This document shows positions 50,001-62,974 of a stretch of DNA of 64,000 bases, piece by piece. This DNA comes from Falciphora oryzae. Taxonomy: Eukaryota; Ascomycota; Sordariomycetes; Magnaporthales; Magnaporthaceae. The number at the start of each line of letters is the position of its first letter. Positions within the stretch are counted from its first letter, which is position 1. The notes under the pieces were generated by a model, which saw only the letters and a program-made list of their open reading frames with translations, was not told where the DNA came from and searched no databases. The stretch lies in NCBI GenBank assembly GCA_000733355.1, contig JNVV01000006.1, forward strand, positions 292,556 through 356,555, written 5' to 3'. The position numbers and the translations under genes are program-made.

Positions 50001-53000
50001 CAAAACACAGATGATCCAATCAGAAGCTACGTTATGGTGAGGCTGAAAGAAACTTTGGATTCGCCCTGCCTATTCGTTATCGTCGATTATTATTGTTTCT
50101 TGGATTTTTTAAGCCTCAACTGGGGCAATAAAAGACGACCGACTGCCCGGCGGCGAGAGGGCTCCCAGTCCCGTCCATCCGTCCCCAAACGGCGGGGGAC
50201 TCTGGTGTTGTCGACAGCCCCTGCCGTGATGAGGGGTCCCTGTCCCCGCCCAGATGGGGCTTTTCGGTTTGATCACTGGCAGTGGTTGTAGCAGGCCCGT
50301 GTCGGAAGCTTCGGCCGCCAGGGCCCCGTGGGCCCTCATTGGGGGGCTCGAATTGGGGCAAGCACGCCCCTTGCCCGTCAATCGCGCCACAGGCAAACGA
50401 CGGCATCCACACCATTCCAAATCACAAGCCCACCCGCGGCTCTTTCGCCCTGCCATGGGAGATCGACCCCTCGTCGTCGATACCTGCCGGGTGCGGTTTA
50501 GCCTGCCCGGCCTGGGGCCCGTGCCACCCGACGCTGGGGTGATGGCGATCTGGGGCGGTGCCCTTCTTTTCCTTCTTCCTGTTCTTCTGTCCATTCTCCA
50601 GCAACGGCCGCGCAGGGGTTCTTCCAAATACCTGCCCACCCTGGTATCTTCAGGAACATTCGAGGGGCTCGAGGTGGACAGACGGGCATTCATTCGAATG
50701 GAGCACCTCTCCTCGGGACCTAGGTCGATACACTCCTACGTAGTACCCAGGTGGAAGAACAGCTAGCTGGGCGTCCCCTCCGCACGCCCATCCATGATGC
50801 AAAAGGTTGGCAGCCGCTTGCAGAAGAGAAACAAACGAGCCCCAAGCTGGGGCGCTTGTGGCTTGGGCTCACCTCAACTTCAGCACTTCAGCGCTTACCC
50901 TGGGCTCCGGCTCCTGACCCGGACTGCATCCGGGACACAGGAGGCCTGGCTCGCTGCCGTTTCCATCCTACCCTCGCCCCCTGGCTGGCAGATGCGTCCG
51001 TCCACCGCTGGGATGGCGGACATCGCCGTTACCACGGACAGGAGACGCGACATCAGACGGACGCCATCTGACGAGGTGCCTTCCTAAACCAGAAGGCCCT
51101 AGGTCGGATCTGACAACCGTTAGGATTTGATGTGATGCATTTCAGATGGCACCGCAGCCGATGGGCGCATCGCCTTCCCATGGTGCCATCTCGACTACAA
51201 CCAGACTCCATAGACGCGAGTCCTTAGCCTCACAGGAGTCGAATCGGCACCGTAGCTTTCTTCCTCGAGTCCGGATCTCTGTTGCGGATCTTGGGAGAAA
51301 GAGGAGACTTGGGGAAACTGATGGTACGTGACGTGACGTGACGTTGCTAGTCTAGGTCTAGCCCGAGATTGGGTTGTTTGGATCATCCCGCCGTTCGCGG
51401 ATATCCCCCAGCATCGGCAGAAACCAGCCGCTATCGCGCTTCATATCGACGGCTTCCTATACGTATAGAGAGGGCAGATATCGATCCTGTGCCGCTCATC
51501 GGATCCGTCGTAATGTTTCCCTCCCGACACCCACCTGTCTCTCCATCCAAGGGCCCTGACTGGCGCAGAGGGAAAATTAGATGGCCACAAAAATAAGAAA
51601 AAGCTCTTGCGAAATGAGGGTCTCGGGCCTTTTCTGGAAGGGCTGCAACGCAACCCGATTGGCAAGCCACGGCACTACCCCAGCTTCCTGCGCAGCCCCA
51701 TGCTGCCGCGTCGAAGCAATTTCCAGTCTTCTAGAAGAAGCAGGGGCGCTCCAAGAAAACGGCAGGCGCGCGGGACCCAACCCAGAGCTTCGCTAGAGGC
51801 ATAATTCATCATCTTATTGCCAGGTCCCATGAAACCGTTTCCGTCATGCGGATCCCTGAACCCTCATCCAACTCTGTTCATGCTCCAGCGAGCCCACTCT
51901 GCCTCTGAGCGTCCCCATTAGCCAATCTGCCATCGAGGCGCCCCCCTTTCTGCTGCCTCGCAGGCAATTTTGGGCTCGCCGAAGACAGGGGTGATTGGGG
52001 CCCATCGAGTCTCCTCATCTGCCGTTTCTCACGAGAGAGCTTCTCGACCTCCACAGCGCGCGCGCGCGTCTTTGCTTGGTTGCGCCACTCTTTGACGCGC
52101 ATCGCGCGGCCCAGAGTCGGAGTCTAGTCGCTGTGGATGGTAGAGGCATGCATGCGTGCACACCAACGGAGACTGCGACAGTCTGCTGCTGGCTGGGTGC
52201 TTACTGGCCCCTGGCATTGTGGAGAAAAAGAAAGACGGGTGACAATGGCGGCAGAGTCAATCGTTGGTGGCCCTGGGCTTTGCCCTGGTGGTTGTTGGGG
52301 CTTGCCGACTCAATCGGTCAATGTGCAGCGCTTCGCTGCCCACACGACTTGGTTGCTTGGCTCGCTGACTGGCGGCTCTCCAGCGTAGCGTCAGGGCCCC
52401 CAACCCCAGGCCACAGGAGCTGCCAGCGGGATGCTAGTGCCGCTGCCGGCATCAGTCCTGGGCGTGCGTGCAGTCGACGCCAGCGCAGAAAGCTCCCAGC
52501 AACCTCCAAGCCAGAGCCTCATCTTTCTCCTTTCTTTTGTGCATAGCAATCGAAGTGGGCCCGGATCGGCGGGCTGCTCGGCCCTGCTGCGAGGCGACTC
52601 GGGTTCTTTCTTCTCCAGTCGTATCTGGCCTGCCCAGCCTGGGCCCTCCCCGACGCGTCCATCAGCGGAGCCCGTGCTCACCCGGCTCGGTCAAGACCGA
52701 ACCCAGCGCTGCCTGACGCCATCACCACCGCTGGCGATATGATTACCGCCTTCGTCAGGACGCCCGGCTTCCCACCCTCCATCCTTCGCCAATCTGCGCC
52801 GGGGGGGTGGTAGGCGCAATAACTGGGTAGCCTGCACTCCAAGCAGACGAACCATCGCGTCTTCTGCATCGCGTACCCGTCCGCGATCTCCGTTGCGCCG
52901 CTGATATACCCTCCCCGGTCTGATATACCCCCCAAACACCCATGATGCCAGATGGCCCACGTCCACAGGTACCTCGCCGCACTGCCCATGTCGGTACTTT

Positions 53001-54240
53001 CGAAGATGCCGGACGGTACCTCCTCGAGTCGGTACCGCTAAACTGCCCGCCTCCTTCCCATCGCGTCAACCCCTCGTCCAGCCCAGCCAGCTGCTGGAAG
53101 GGGCCACAGTCACCACCACTCTCCCGACACGCGTGCCGCACCCACCCCAGCCCTCGACTGCTACAGCTGCTGCTTCTAACTGCTGACGCTAGGCGGTGTC
53201 TGGGGGTATGTGGCTGGGCAAAGGACATTTCCCTGCCTGCTCACTGCTGCTGCTATTACCCCATCTTGTAACCTGCCGGCCGTCTTCCTGGCTGCTGGAG
53301 CCAGTGGCCGGCCAGCGCAGCACCGTGGGCATGTTCAGAGTTGGACGCTACCTAGAACCCCTCCACCCACCATGTCCCCTTCCCTTCCCCCCCTCCTCTT
53401 GAGGGTCATGGTGGTCATGGCGGTCCACCACCCCCATGGGCTCCATTATTATTCGGTTGTCCTCTCGGGCGGCTGTTTCAGCATAAAAATTCTCCATTCG
53501 GCTTTGATGTTTCCAGGCGTTTTCCACTCCTGGCTCTTTGCTGGCCCTTTCGGCGGCACCTAAATTGCTCTTGGTTCCAACACACCCTCCCCTGGTCAAC
53601 CTCCCCTGCCCAGGCAGTTACTCCTCCCCCCCACCCCTCTGGTCGTTGTACACCCGCCCTCCTCTGGTACGGGACCAGGGTGTGCTCTTCTTGTTTCTAT
53701 TCCGGTTGGCAGAGGCCAGGCATAAGATTTTCAAATTATGCTACCGTCATAGCTGTCCACCCGCTCAGGAACAGGACCTGTCTCGCACACGGCGACTCGC
53801 ATTGTACGCTTTAACTCTTTGGATGAAAGGAGAACGGAGCAAAGGTACACCTGTTCTCCCACCCCCCTTGTCTCTGCTTTTCCTCTTTACCAGGGAGATC
53901 AGACGATATAATGCAACCCTTGCCCTCCTCTTCCTTGTCGTAAGCCTCCCCTCCAGTCCCACGACTGCCTGGTTCAAGCCGAAGGAGTACCTCGCCAGCA
54001 AGAAAGCAAATAAGAAGAACGAGGCAGAAGAGGAAAAAAAACGAGTTCAGGCAAAGGAGGACACCCAGAACTTTGGGGTCGCATGCGGCACGGCCAAGCC
54101 AGCGAACGGAGATCATCCATCGTCAGACACCCGGGACCGTTTGGGACCCGATGATGCTCTGTTAAAAGGGCCGACCCTGCTCTGTCATCGAAACTCGTTT
54201 TCTCAACAGCCCTCTTTTCCGTACCAACCTCGCAACCCAG

Positions 54241-54280
54241 AACCAAACAGCCAAACCAAACCGACCAAACCAACCAACCC
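54241..54280 (+). repeat. CCAAA/ACCAAC short tandem array
   Basis: Imperfect 4-5 bp ACCAAA-type units are repeated over about 40 bases, roughly 60-100 bases upstream of the proposed Myb-like start. Confidence 0.7.
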
Positions 54281-54339
54281 AGCGGCACCGCGAGAAACAA
54301 AACAAGGCGAGCATACCCGCAGCCGCGATCGCAACACAT

Positions 54340-55608
54340 ATGTACTCTTCCCAAGATTGCCCAGCAGCAGCAGCATCATTAGAGCACCATCGCCGAGTCC
54401 GCAGCAGGCCAACACCCGAGGGCCACACCGACCCCTCACGGCCTGACAGGTCTCCCTCAGCCAGCCCCAAGGCAGCCCTCCGGGGCTCAGCATTATCATT
54501 CTTTCCATCCAGAGCCCGGCGACCAGCCAGAGCGGTTCGCTCTGGCGGAACCCATGCGTCAGCACGCTGGCGGGCAACTACAGGGTACCGCAGGACTATA
54601 ATGTCGAGTACTCACCACAGGAGTCGCATCCGGCCGAGCAGAGCCAGTCCACACACACATACGATACGCACCATCGGGGGTCCCTCGGGGGCCCGTCATC
54701 GCTGCATGACCCGCCAGACCACCACTCTCACCACTCTCACTCCCACCCGACTCACCATGGCCTGCCGCAGCACCACCCGTCCGCCCACCACCACCCCGTC
54801 CTGATGGATCCGGGCCACCTGGGCGGCCACGCGGCGCCCCGGCACCTGGGTCACCCCGGGCCGTCGCACTATGGAGCTGGGCCGTCTCCTCACTCGGTCG
54901 TTGCGCCGCTGTATCCGTCCATGGCCCCCGCGCCCGGCAGCACCTCGGTCAAGCGCCAACGGCCTAGCGACCTCGACCTCTCGGTCCCTGGTATCCCCGA
55001 CCTCGAGCAGAGCGAGCTGGAGTCGATGCAGCAGTCCCAGATGGGAGGCGCATACGGGCAGGCCGGTGGGACTGTCTCGACTCACCACCACCATCGCATG
55101 CCCGACGCCGCTCCGCCAGCAAAGATGATGCGGCGCGATTCTCAGGGGGGCGGCGGGGGAGCGCCAAGCGTGGTTGGGCAGGCGGGCATGCCCCCTCCTG
55201 CACCGAGGCCACGAGGGCCAAAGCTCAAGTTCACGCCCGAAGACGACCAGCTCCTGATAGACCTCAAGGAGAACAAGAGCCTCACCTGGAAGCAAATTGC
55301 AGATTTCTTCCCCGGGAGGTCTAGTGGCACGCTCCAGGTTCGGTATTGCACCAAGCTGAAGGCCAAAACGACGCAGTGGACGGACGAGACGGTAGGGAAA
55401 ACAAACAATCCTTTGCCCCTATCTTCCTTTGCTTGCGGCGCATTAGTACTGACGTGACAATGGACGACTCTAGGACCAAAAGCTTCGGACAGCTCTGCAA
55501 GACTACGAGAGGGAGAAGTGGCGGATTGTGGCCAGCAAGGTGGGAACGGGATTTACGCCGATCGCCTGCCAGGAGAGAGCAGCGCAACTTCTTGGCACTC
55601 CCTTATAG
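54340..55608 (+). CDS. Myb-like (SANT) DNA-binding transcription regulator
   Basis: The firm part is exon 54527-55391 and exon 55474-55608, joined by an intron with GTAGGG, a CTGAC branch and CTAG. A His/Pro-rich arm (HHSHHSHSHP) and KRQRPSDLDLSVPGIPDL precede two Myb/SANT repeats. Repeat 1 is KLKFTPEDDQLLIDLKENKS with WKQIADFFPGRSSGTLQVRY. Repeat 2 is QWTDETDQKLRTALQDYERE with KWRIVASKVGTGFTPIACQERA. The 5' end is less certain: the ATG at 54340 (MYSSQDCP) can be joined by a 77-bp intron (54450 GTCTCC to CCAG 54526), which restores the frame and yields about 369 residues; a one-base sequence error would be another explanation for the frame change. The stop is TAG followed by CAA TCA, with an open extension (see findings). 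It is probably a nuclear DNA-binding protein with unknown targets. Confidence 0.8.
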
Positions 55609-57436
55609 CAATCAATGTCCTCGCCAGGAGCTTCGGTTCCTGGGTCCGGGGACACCACCGCAAACTACACGCATCAAGCTCCCGACGCCAGTGCGAGCCA
55701 CCATCTCTATAGCCAGTGAAGGCTTCATTCGGACCCCCGGGGCTTCGACCAACAACGGGCAGGCCCAATGCGCGGCTCCAGCACGCATGGGAAAAGCTCC
55801 TGCATACGAGACCCACGACAGTCCACCAGGGGCTTAGCCAAGACATCAAGCCCCCCAACCTCCCGAGGAAACCGCAAACATTGCCCCAATGGACAGAGCA
55901 GGGCCCTTGGATGGACATACCAGCAACGCCAGCACGACCCTGGGGTGCTACGCTACAGCCACGGGCAAATGGACAGCTGAAGCAACCGGCACTTGGGTGC
56001 TTCGGACTTCTGTCCAACCTTTGCTTTTTTTTCGAACCTTTTTTTCTGTCCACACCTTGGGGCTCTTTTTCTCTGCCCCTCTTTCTTCTTCCTTCATCCC
56101 CAATTTTTGGGAAATTTTTCTTACGTTGCATGCGCCTCTTTTTTTTCTTTTTTTTCTTTTTTCCCTTGCTTTCCGGTCTTCAGATCACCCGCACCATTGT
56201 TACACTGGGAAGGAAACAATTTCTTCTAGTTTGTGGGCACTGTGACTCGGCTCGACCCTACGCAGGCGGGATAATTCTTGAGATACCCCCCGAACCGGTG
56301 GTGTTGACGCTGTCATTTTCGTTTCGACTCTCCATGTTACCGTGAAGACATTTTTTGGTGTAAACTCTGGACGACATAGATATTTTCATTACGTACCGCA
56401 TCAGGGGCGGAATGGGTTCGGGCCTAGGCTGGGGCAGGACTCACTGCCGCCAGGCCGAAGATGGATGGGTGTGGAGTTGAGCAGTTTCTTTTTTTTTCTT
56501 TGGCTTGGAGTCAATGATGATTATGGTCCTGTACCGCTTGGGAGGGATCTATGGGGGCACCAGCCTCCATCCATGCTTCCTGAGCTGTATTCCCACAGCC
56601 TAGTCGGCTAGGGGGTGGACCCAGAGGGGGCGTCCAGGAGACAGGGCAGGCGTACTCGGATGCAAGAGGGCATCTCTCAGGCTGGGTTCAGGTGACATGA
56701 GGACAAATGATGCATTACAGGAAACATATATGAATACCCCCGCGCGCGAATTTTCGATTCTTGGCGAGACCGTCTTTTGATATATTTTCTTTTTCACTTC
56801 TTTTCATTATTTTAACCCGATATTTCCTCCGTCTTCCTCCATCACCATCTATCTAGACCACCCTGGTTCCGGGTACACATGCCCTGCATACCCCACTCAA
56901 CCCTCATATTATATTTCGTAGTCTAATGTCACCCAGCCCTCTTGATTCGTTTGCGTTCTTTGGCTTTCTGATGGCTCTGGGGCATTGGTGTATGGAATAG
57001 GTGGCGGCAATGGTACGGCAGTGGAGAGGGGACTCGCGATGCTCTCCACGCGTCATGGCTAGGTGGCCACTGACCGGGGAAGCTCCCCTCCCTGGGCACG
57101 GATGGACGGGAGGCAACGATTTTCAGTGCAGCATGCAACGGAACGGCGGCAGAACCCTAGTCTCGACGGAGGGAGCACGAGGCTTCCAAGGACCCGGCCG
57201 GCTGTCACGCATAATGCTCGCGTGTTTCTGGATGAAAATCTTAAAATAACGAAGGGGAAAGGAGTGGAGGGCCAGAGGGCGACAAGAGTAATCTCTCTCC
57301 GTAGCTTTCCACCCGTCTGTACCAGCCATCCCAACATTGGAGAGTAAGTAACGTGCCCATCAATCAGTTCATGTGCGGGCTTGGACTGGTGGCTGACTTG
57401 GTAGGTGCCTATCCACATTTCGTCGTCCTTTCTTGC

Positions 57437-57457
57437 TTTTTTTTTTTTTTTTTTTTT
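57437..57457 (+). repeat. poly-T run (21 nt)
   Basis: This is the only homopolymer of 20 or more bases found outside the first 20 kb of the window. Confidence 0.9.
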
Positions 57458-58267
57458 CCCTCTTCTTTCTTCTTCACCCTTGACCGTCATTATCACTCAC
57501 CCTGGCACTCTGTATCTCCAGCCGTCGTTGCCGTCCGTCCCACCGACTGGTGTTGGGCGAGGCGCACGAGGGCATCATTGGAGCGCCAAGCAATCGGGAA
57601 TCCCAGGGCTTCCCTGCAAGGTTACTTTGGGGCTGTCCAAGCGACACAGCTCCAGTCCAGCATCAGCAGGCCACGCCGAGAGCGGAAGCAGCCATTGTGA
57701 GCGGAAGCAATTTGATTTCCCTCGTCTCGGGCAGTGTGTGATCCTGAGTCCCTCTGCTCGCCATGTGCTGTCGAATCAGAAGCTTCCGAGGGGGGTTCCT
57801 GGCGAGGTGCCCATATGAGGCCGGCCTCGGCTGCTACGGTGTAGGTGTAGTACAGAGGCAGGTACCGTGCTGGGTAGGTGGCAGGTAAGGTATCCGGTCT
57901 CCCACTTGGGGTAGCAGGCTAATGTTAGCTTCTCGCTTACACTGCGCGGGACCCAGGGAATTGATACCACCAAGTGGCGGCGGCCAGGCATGCTGGCCGG
58001 GGCAGAGAGGCCAGGCAGACCAGCAAGACAGGGCAAGGGCGAGATCCATCAGCCGAGCCCTATGGAGACAAGCTGGTGAAGTGCCGATGGACAGTGCCGG
58101 AAGCCGAGGTCAAAGCTTGAATTGGCACTGTGGCAACGCGAGCAGGAGATTGAGGGCAGGCGGGAGCGCCGGGCAGGGAAGGCGCAGAGATCGGGCGACT
58201 GGACGGGACAGCCTCAAGATTTGGCTAACATCATCATCCCAACCACCCACTAGACTAGACGAAGAAA

Positions 58268-58288
58268 NNNNNNNNNNNNNNNNNNNNN
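58268..58288. other. assembly gap (21 N)
   Basis: Twenty-one undetermined bases. The flanks (GAAGAAA and AGTGGCAACA) are unremarkable, so the gap's true length and content cannot be judged. Confidence 0.99.
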
Positions 58289-61274
58289 AGTGGCAACAAC
58301 AAAGGTCGCATTTGCTTTGTTAGAGAACGGGCTCTGATGCTCCGAAGCCCGTGCCGTCGTTGGCTGCCTGGCCTCACCGAGATGACTGCTGCTCGCGTCA
58401 CTCCCGCGCGCCGCCCACAGGGGAGCATGGATGTTCCATGCTGACAATGAACAGCAGTGCAGTGCTGGCCCGCCTCGCCAGGAGCCGGGACCGCGCGCGC
58501 CCCGCCCGAGAGGATGGGACACGCTCGGCGGCGAGGGCTTCGATAGCGTCGGCAGCCCTTCCGGCGCAGCAAAAAGGAAACAAAAAAGCAAGCAGCGCCT
58601 CCCGTCCATGTTTCTCGCCCTTGCCCACTCCAGGAAAGGCCGCCATCTCAGCCCAATCGGCGGAACGGAGAATGTTGGGGGTTGGGCTGGCCGCTAAAGC
58701 CAGCCTCACGGGGCAGGATCACCCCTGGCCGACGACGGGGCCGATGCGATATGCGCCCTGTACGTGGTACGTACGCATGTAATGCAGGCCATCGCCGGGC
58801 CCCGAGTTCCCCCTCCTCGCCCAGATGCGCCAGACCCACTGGGGGAGAGTCCGGCACCTGTGGCCGAGAGTTGCCATTGCGGAAACAAGTTCTGGATCGA
58901 CAATCTTCCAGCCGATGAGGCGAGGGCGGGAGGGAAAAACAGCCCGAGCCAGGCGAGCCAAGACCTGATGTGAAGGGCAGCGTGCCATCACAGGTGGTCC
59001 CCTCCCCGTCCAGCCAGCCAAATAATCTACGACGGACATTTCGTCGCAGATACAGTGGTGATGTACTGGGGCTGCATTGTGCTGCTGCTGCTGCTGCCTG
59101 ACGAACCCTTGAGACAAAAATAGAGGAAACAGAGGGGGGGAGGAAGGAAAGAGAGAGGGTCCACCGACGCGTCTCTGGTCGCGTCTGCCTCGCCCCTATA
59201 TCCGGAGCCCATGGTCGTCACGTCGTATACGTATACGCACCTCACTGCCTACCTACATACATCCGACTAGACCTGCTGAATCGAAAATCAAGTGTGGAGT
59301 CAAGGCTGTTTTGTCTGCCGTCCTCTGTGCCGCACCTGTCTTACGCGCGTGAGCAGGGCGGCCTGGTCAACATCGTGCCTGGTCGCTTCCCGAGTCTCGA
59401 GCGAGCCTGTGTTCCATCCCGAGTCCTCCTTCCCTCGCCCGGCCGGGCCCGGGAGGCGTCGCTTGGACTTCCTCAAAGAGACAGGAGACCTGGGATCCAA
59501 TGGTTGGGGTTACTGGGTGCTGGGTTGGGCCCTTCGAGACGCCTCCTCCGTTTCCTTTTCCTTTTCTTTTCTTTTTTTTCTTCTCGCCTTCCGTTATCCT
59601 TCCCTGGCGGTCCCCTTGATTTTATTTTCCGGCGCCCGATGAGGTAGCATCGGCTGGGCGCGTGCCCGAAAAAAAAAAGAAGACGGCAGCCCCGAAACGG
59701 CAGGCTAGCCGAGGCAAGGCGGCAGAGCAGGCCTGCGCTGACTTCGTCCTTGGCCTTTCCTTTCTGGCTGAAGCTGTCACTCTATCCGATACCATCTTCT
59801 CCTGCTGCAGCAGAGTGCTGACACACGCGACCTCAGGCTTCTCTGGTGCACGGGGACGATTGGGGGTGGTGGCTGCAGGACGCGCCATTTGCTGTCGCCA
59901 TGATTGGAACATGATCCGGCCAAGACAGAAAAGGAAAACAAAGCAAAACCCAACCCCACGCACAGGACGAAAGCAACAAGCAATAGCAGACGAAATAAGG
60001 GAATAATGGAACCCAGATAATCCGACTAGGAGAAAGAAAAAGAAAAAAAAATCACAGGAAAAAGAGGGGGTCGGGGTGCGCCCCTCAACTATATCGATCG
60101 CATGATATAATCCCCTATATCGGGCTCCGTTAAGTGGTTGGTGTACTCAAGTCCGGCTTCCTGCAGCACCGCAACCCAGAGAGGCCAAAATCAGGGAAAA
60201 CCCTTGCCGGGCGGACGGGGCCAATGCGTGACAACTCAGCGCGAAGAGGGTCCCGGAAACAGCGGAAGACCCAGGCCAGCCACAGCCCACGCTTCTATCC
60301 CACGTTATACCGGACCCCAGGAGATATCACGCTATGTGCCGTCGACGGCGTCCACCCCTCCCTCCCTCCCTCTCTGTTCGGGCACACCTCGTCGCCACCA
60401 ACAACGCCATCGGGCCTTGCCATAGGTTCCCCTCGCTTCGGGAGTGTGCCATTTGCCCCCTTTCCGTCCCCCTCGGCACTAGCCTAGGCAGCCGAGATGG
60501 ATGGATCACAGGGCGGCGTGCCTCCTGCGCCGCCCGCGCTGCCGCTGCAGAAAAGTGCAGTATACCTCCGTTAGTCCATGCACGCCATGTATGTAGGGGA
60601 GGTGGTGGCGGATGGCGGCTAGGAAAACAACCCTTCTGCCCCATCGCCCTTGTAAGCCATGTCTCACCGCTGGCTACCTCGTGGCCTCTCGTTTGGGGAC
60701 TGCAAGCCTGCGAGCGCGCAAGGCAAAATCACTCACATCCCAGGGATGACTCGCAGGGGATTCTGGCCACGACGCTCCGCCGCTGGGCAAACGAAGCTAA
60801 GCTAGGCAAGCCAGGTGGTAGCCACTCCCGCCGTGCCGCGCCCTATCGCGCGCCCTCCTTTTTTCCCCTCTCCCCTCGATGCTAGTCTAGTCGCCGGGGG
60901 AAGTCACCGTCACCCCACTGTGCGACACGAGGCCTCGATGCGCAGTTTGATGGCACCCACGACGGGTGAGCCATCTTCTCCCCGATCCCATGGATTCCAA
61001 GAGGCGAGAGAAAGGAAAGTGGCGGTGTGTGCACCATGTGTGGTGTGTGTGTGTGTGGAGGAAATGTGTGCTGACGGGCGCTTGCTGCGAGGGGTGGTGG
61101 TGGCAGGCAAACAGCCACAAAAGCGGAAGAAGGAAGAGCGGCAGATGTCCTGCGATGCTTGACTGGTCAATCTCTTCCAGTGGCTATCCCCGTCGGTGGT
61201 TTGCGCCTCCCCCTCGCCTGGCCCTTCCATTCCCAACTCGCTGCTTGCTGAGAACCACCGGCCTGGTCATGACG

Positions 61275-61309
61275 GTGTGTGTGTGTGGTGTGTGTGTGTG
61301 TGTGTGTGT
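61275..61309 (+). repeat. GT dinucleotide microsatellite
   Basis: About 17 GT units with one interruption. A shorter GT tract lies at 61042-61057. Confidence 0.9.
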
Positions 61310-62974
61310 CTGCGCGCTTTTGCGTGAGGCTTTTGTTTGTGTGTGTGAACACCCCACACCCTGGATGATGATCCCCTTGCAGCCCCTAATGGAATCCTGC
61401 TTCTCGCCTTGCCCATCAAGCAATTCTTCAGGGCCTCAGCTAGTCTAGCCTGTTGCGGGCTAGGCAGCCCAACAGCGAGTCGTCCTTGCAGTACCTCGGC
61501 CTCTCCACGCCGCCGACCCCACTCGTCCAGTCGAGGGAAACATTAGCGCTGTTAAGAGTGTACATGACGGCCATGTACCTTGGGTACTCTCAAGGTCCCT
61601 TGGGGTGGGCCCCTAATGCTGTGCTTGGGCGGGTGTGCCACAAAAGCCGTTGGAGCTAGATCCAATGTCCAACATGTGCCCTGCACCTCCTTGGATATTG
61701 CACAGACCGTGGCGCTTATCCCTGACCGGCCGGCCGGGTCGAGAGGACGCCGGAACGGCTAGGCGAGGCAGATATAGACGTGAATGGCGTCAGCACATAT
61801 CTATATGGCCCCGAGGGGCGGCTTTAGAACTGCTCGTGATTTCGCTATGACTGCTTTCGTGCTGTATAGTTTAAGATCTTCAAGCCTGTAGTTAGTACCC
61901 CTAAGCTGCCAAACGCCCAACCGCGGATCGTTGTGTTAGACACCGGATGCGGCCATCGCATATCAGCTATTTTGGTATAACGTTGGATGGTATGAAGCAA
62001 AGATTGTCATGCAACGGGCCGATGTCAACACACGGACCTGCAGATTTGTTCGGTTTTTGCTCACAACCAATCGCTTACACGCTGACAGCAAGGCAGGAGT
62101 TGATAGTTGATATTGGTGGCGAGGCTACTTGGTAGTCTGACATGGCTGATGAGCAAGGCTGAGTGGGATCGCTTCCATCGCATTGGGAAATAAAGATGGA
62201 GAGAGCATCGTACCACTGGCCACGTGCGGGCGCTGCGCATCCAGCGCAGGCAAGCGAGAAAGAGGCGAGTTTTTAGACAGGCAGGCGGGCAGGCAATTAT
62301 GTCTACCGGGTGGCATTTATTGTCTATTTTTATTTTTTTTTCTGCACGAGCAGCCTGAGCTAGCATCCAGTTTCAATAGTCTTGAACGTTGGTATATCGC
62401 TGGCACGAAAGAGACGGGGTTTTACTGACGTACATGCTCTCCATACCTGCATATCATGCTCCCAGCTCTGTGGCCAGATATCTATGGGGGAATGAGACAC
62501 TTCTCATATCATACCAGGTGGCCTCTCCAACTTGCTCGAGCATGGTCTGGAGACACGTTGCATTCTTCCGTCGAGGGGTGCTTCCGCGGTTGACAGGCTA
62601 AATGCGGCCAACCAAGCCCCGGGCACGCCTTTCCAGGTGATCGACTGACCCGGAAAGGGGTCGGAATACGGATGCGCGGACGGTCTGCGCCGAAGAGGAC
62701 AGAAAACCCCAATTGAAGATCCGTCATCGCTTGGTTCGGAAAATCTGTCCACTTTGGCTGTCGTCTATATGAGCCTGGGTTCTGCGATCTTCTCTTTTTT
62801 TCTGCACGAATATCATGAGAATCTGCCGTTGAGAAGAGGCGCCCTAGTCTGAGAGGACGCAGACGCGCAAACAGTCACGTCCGGGATCAGCCACTTTTAT
62901 ACGCCAACTAGATCCATCCGAGTCAATAGCGGCCGGCCACCTCCTTTGGACTACCTCCCCTCACCCTCCCGGCC

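Larger units (their letters stand above)
46970..54339. other. gene-poor region between PRP8 and the Myb-like gene
   Basis: About 7.4 kb without a supported gene on either strand. It begins with the PRP8 3' UTR and an A run (46994-47010). A 13-nt A run lies at 49031-49043. ACCT/AGGT short palindromes are frequent (for example near 47980, 49920, 50720, 51355). The open frames present are Trp/Pro/Arg/Ser-rich, overlap on both strands and carry no recognised motif. A CCAAA/ACCAAC array at 54241-54280 immediately precedes the Myb-like gene. The region may be a long regulatory region with a long 5' leader, which is inference. No tRNA, 5S rRNA or transposon signature was seen. Confidence 0.5.
55609..62974. 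other. gene-poor region with an assembly gap
   Basis: About 7.4 kb without a supported gene. The first kilobase contains an in-frame continuation of the Myb-like gene and its likely 3' UTR, with T-rich tracts near 56025-56160. Poly-T at 57437-57457, N bases at 58268-58288, and GT microsatellites at 61042-61057 and 61275-61309 are present. Short frames on both strands are compositionally biased, overlapping and unrecognised. Confidence 0.5.

Noticed and set aside
53538..54446. A 302-codon open frame upstream of the Myb-like gene
   Set aside because: It has no recognisable motif, contains low-complexity Lys/Thr/Pro repeats from the CCAAA array, and ends at a stop inside the proposed first exon of the Myb-like gene. 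It is more likely leader sequence.
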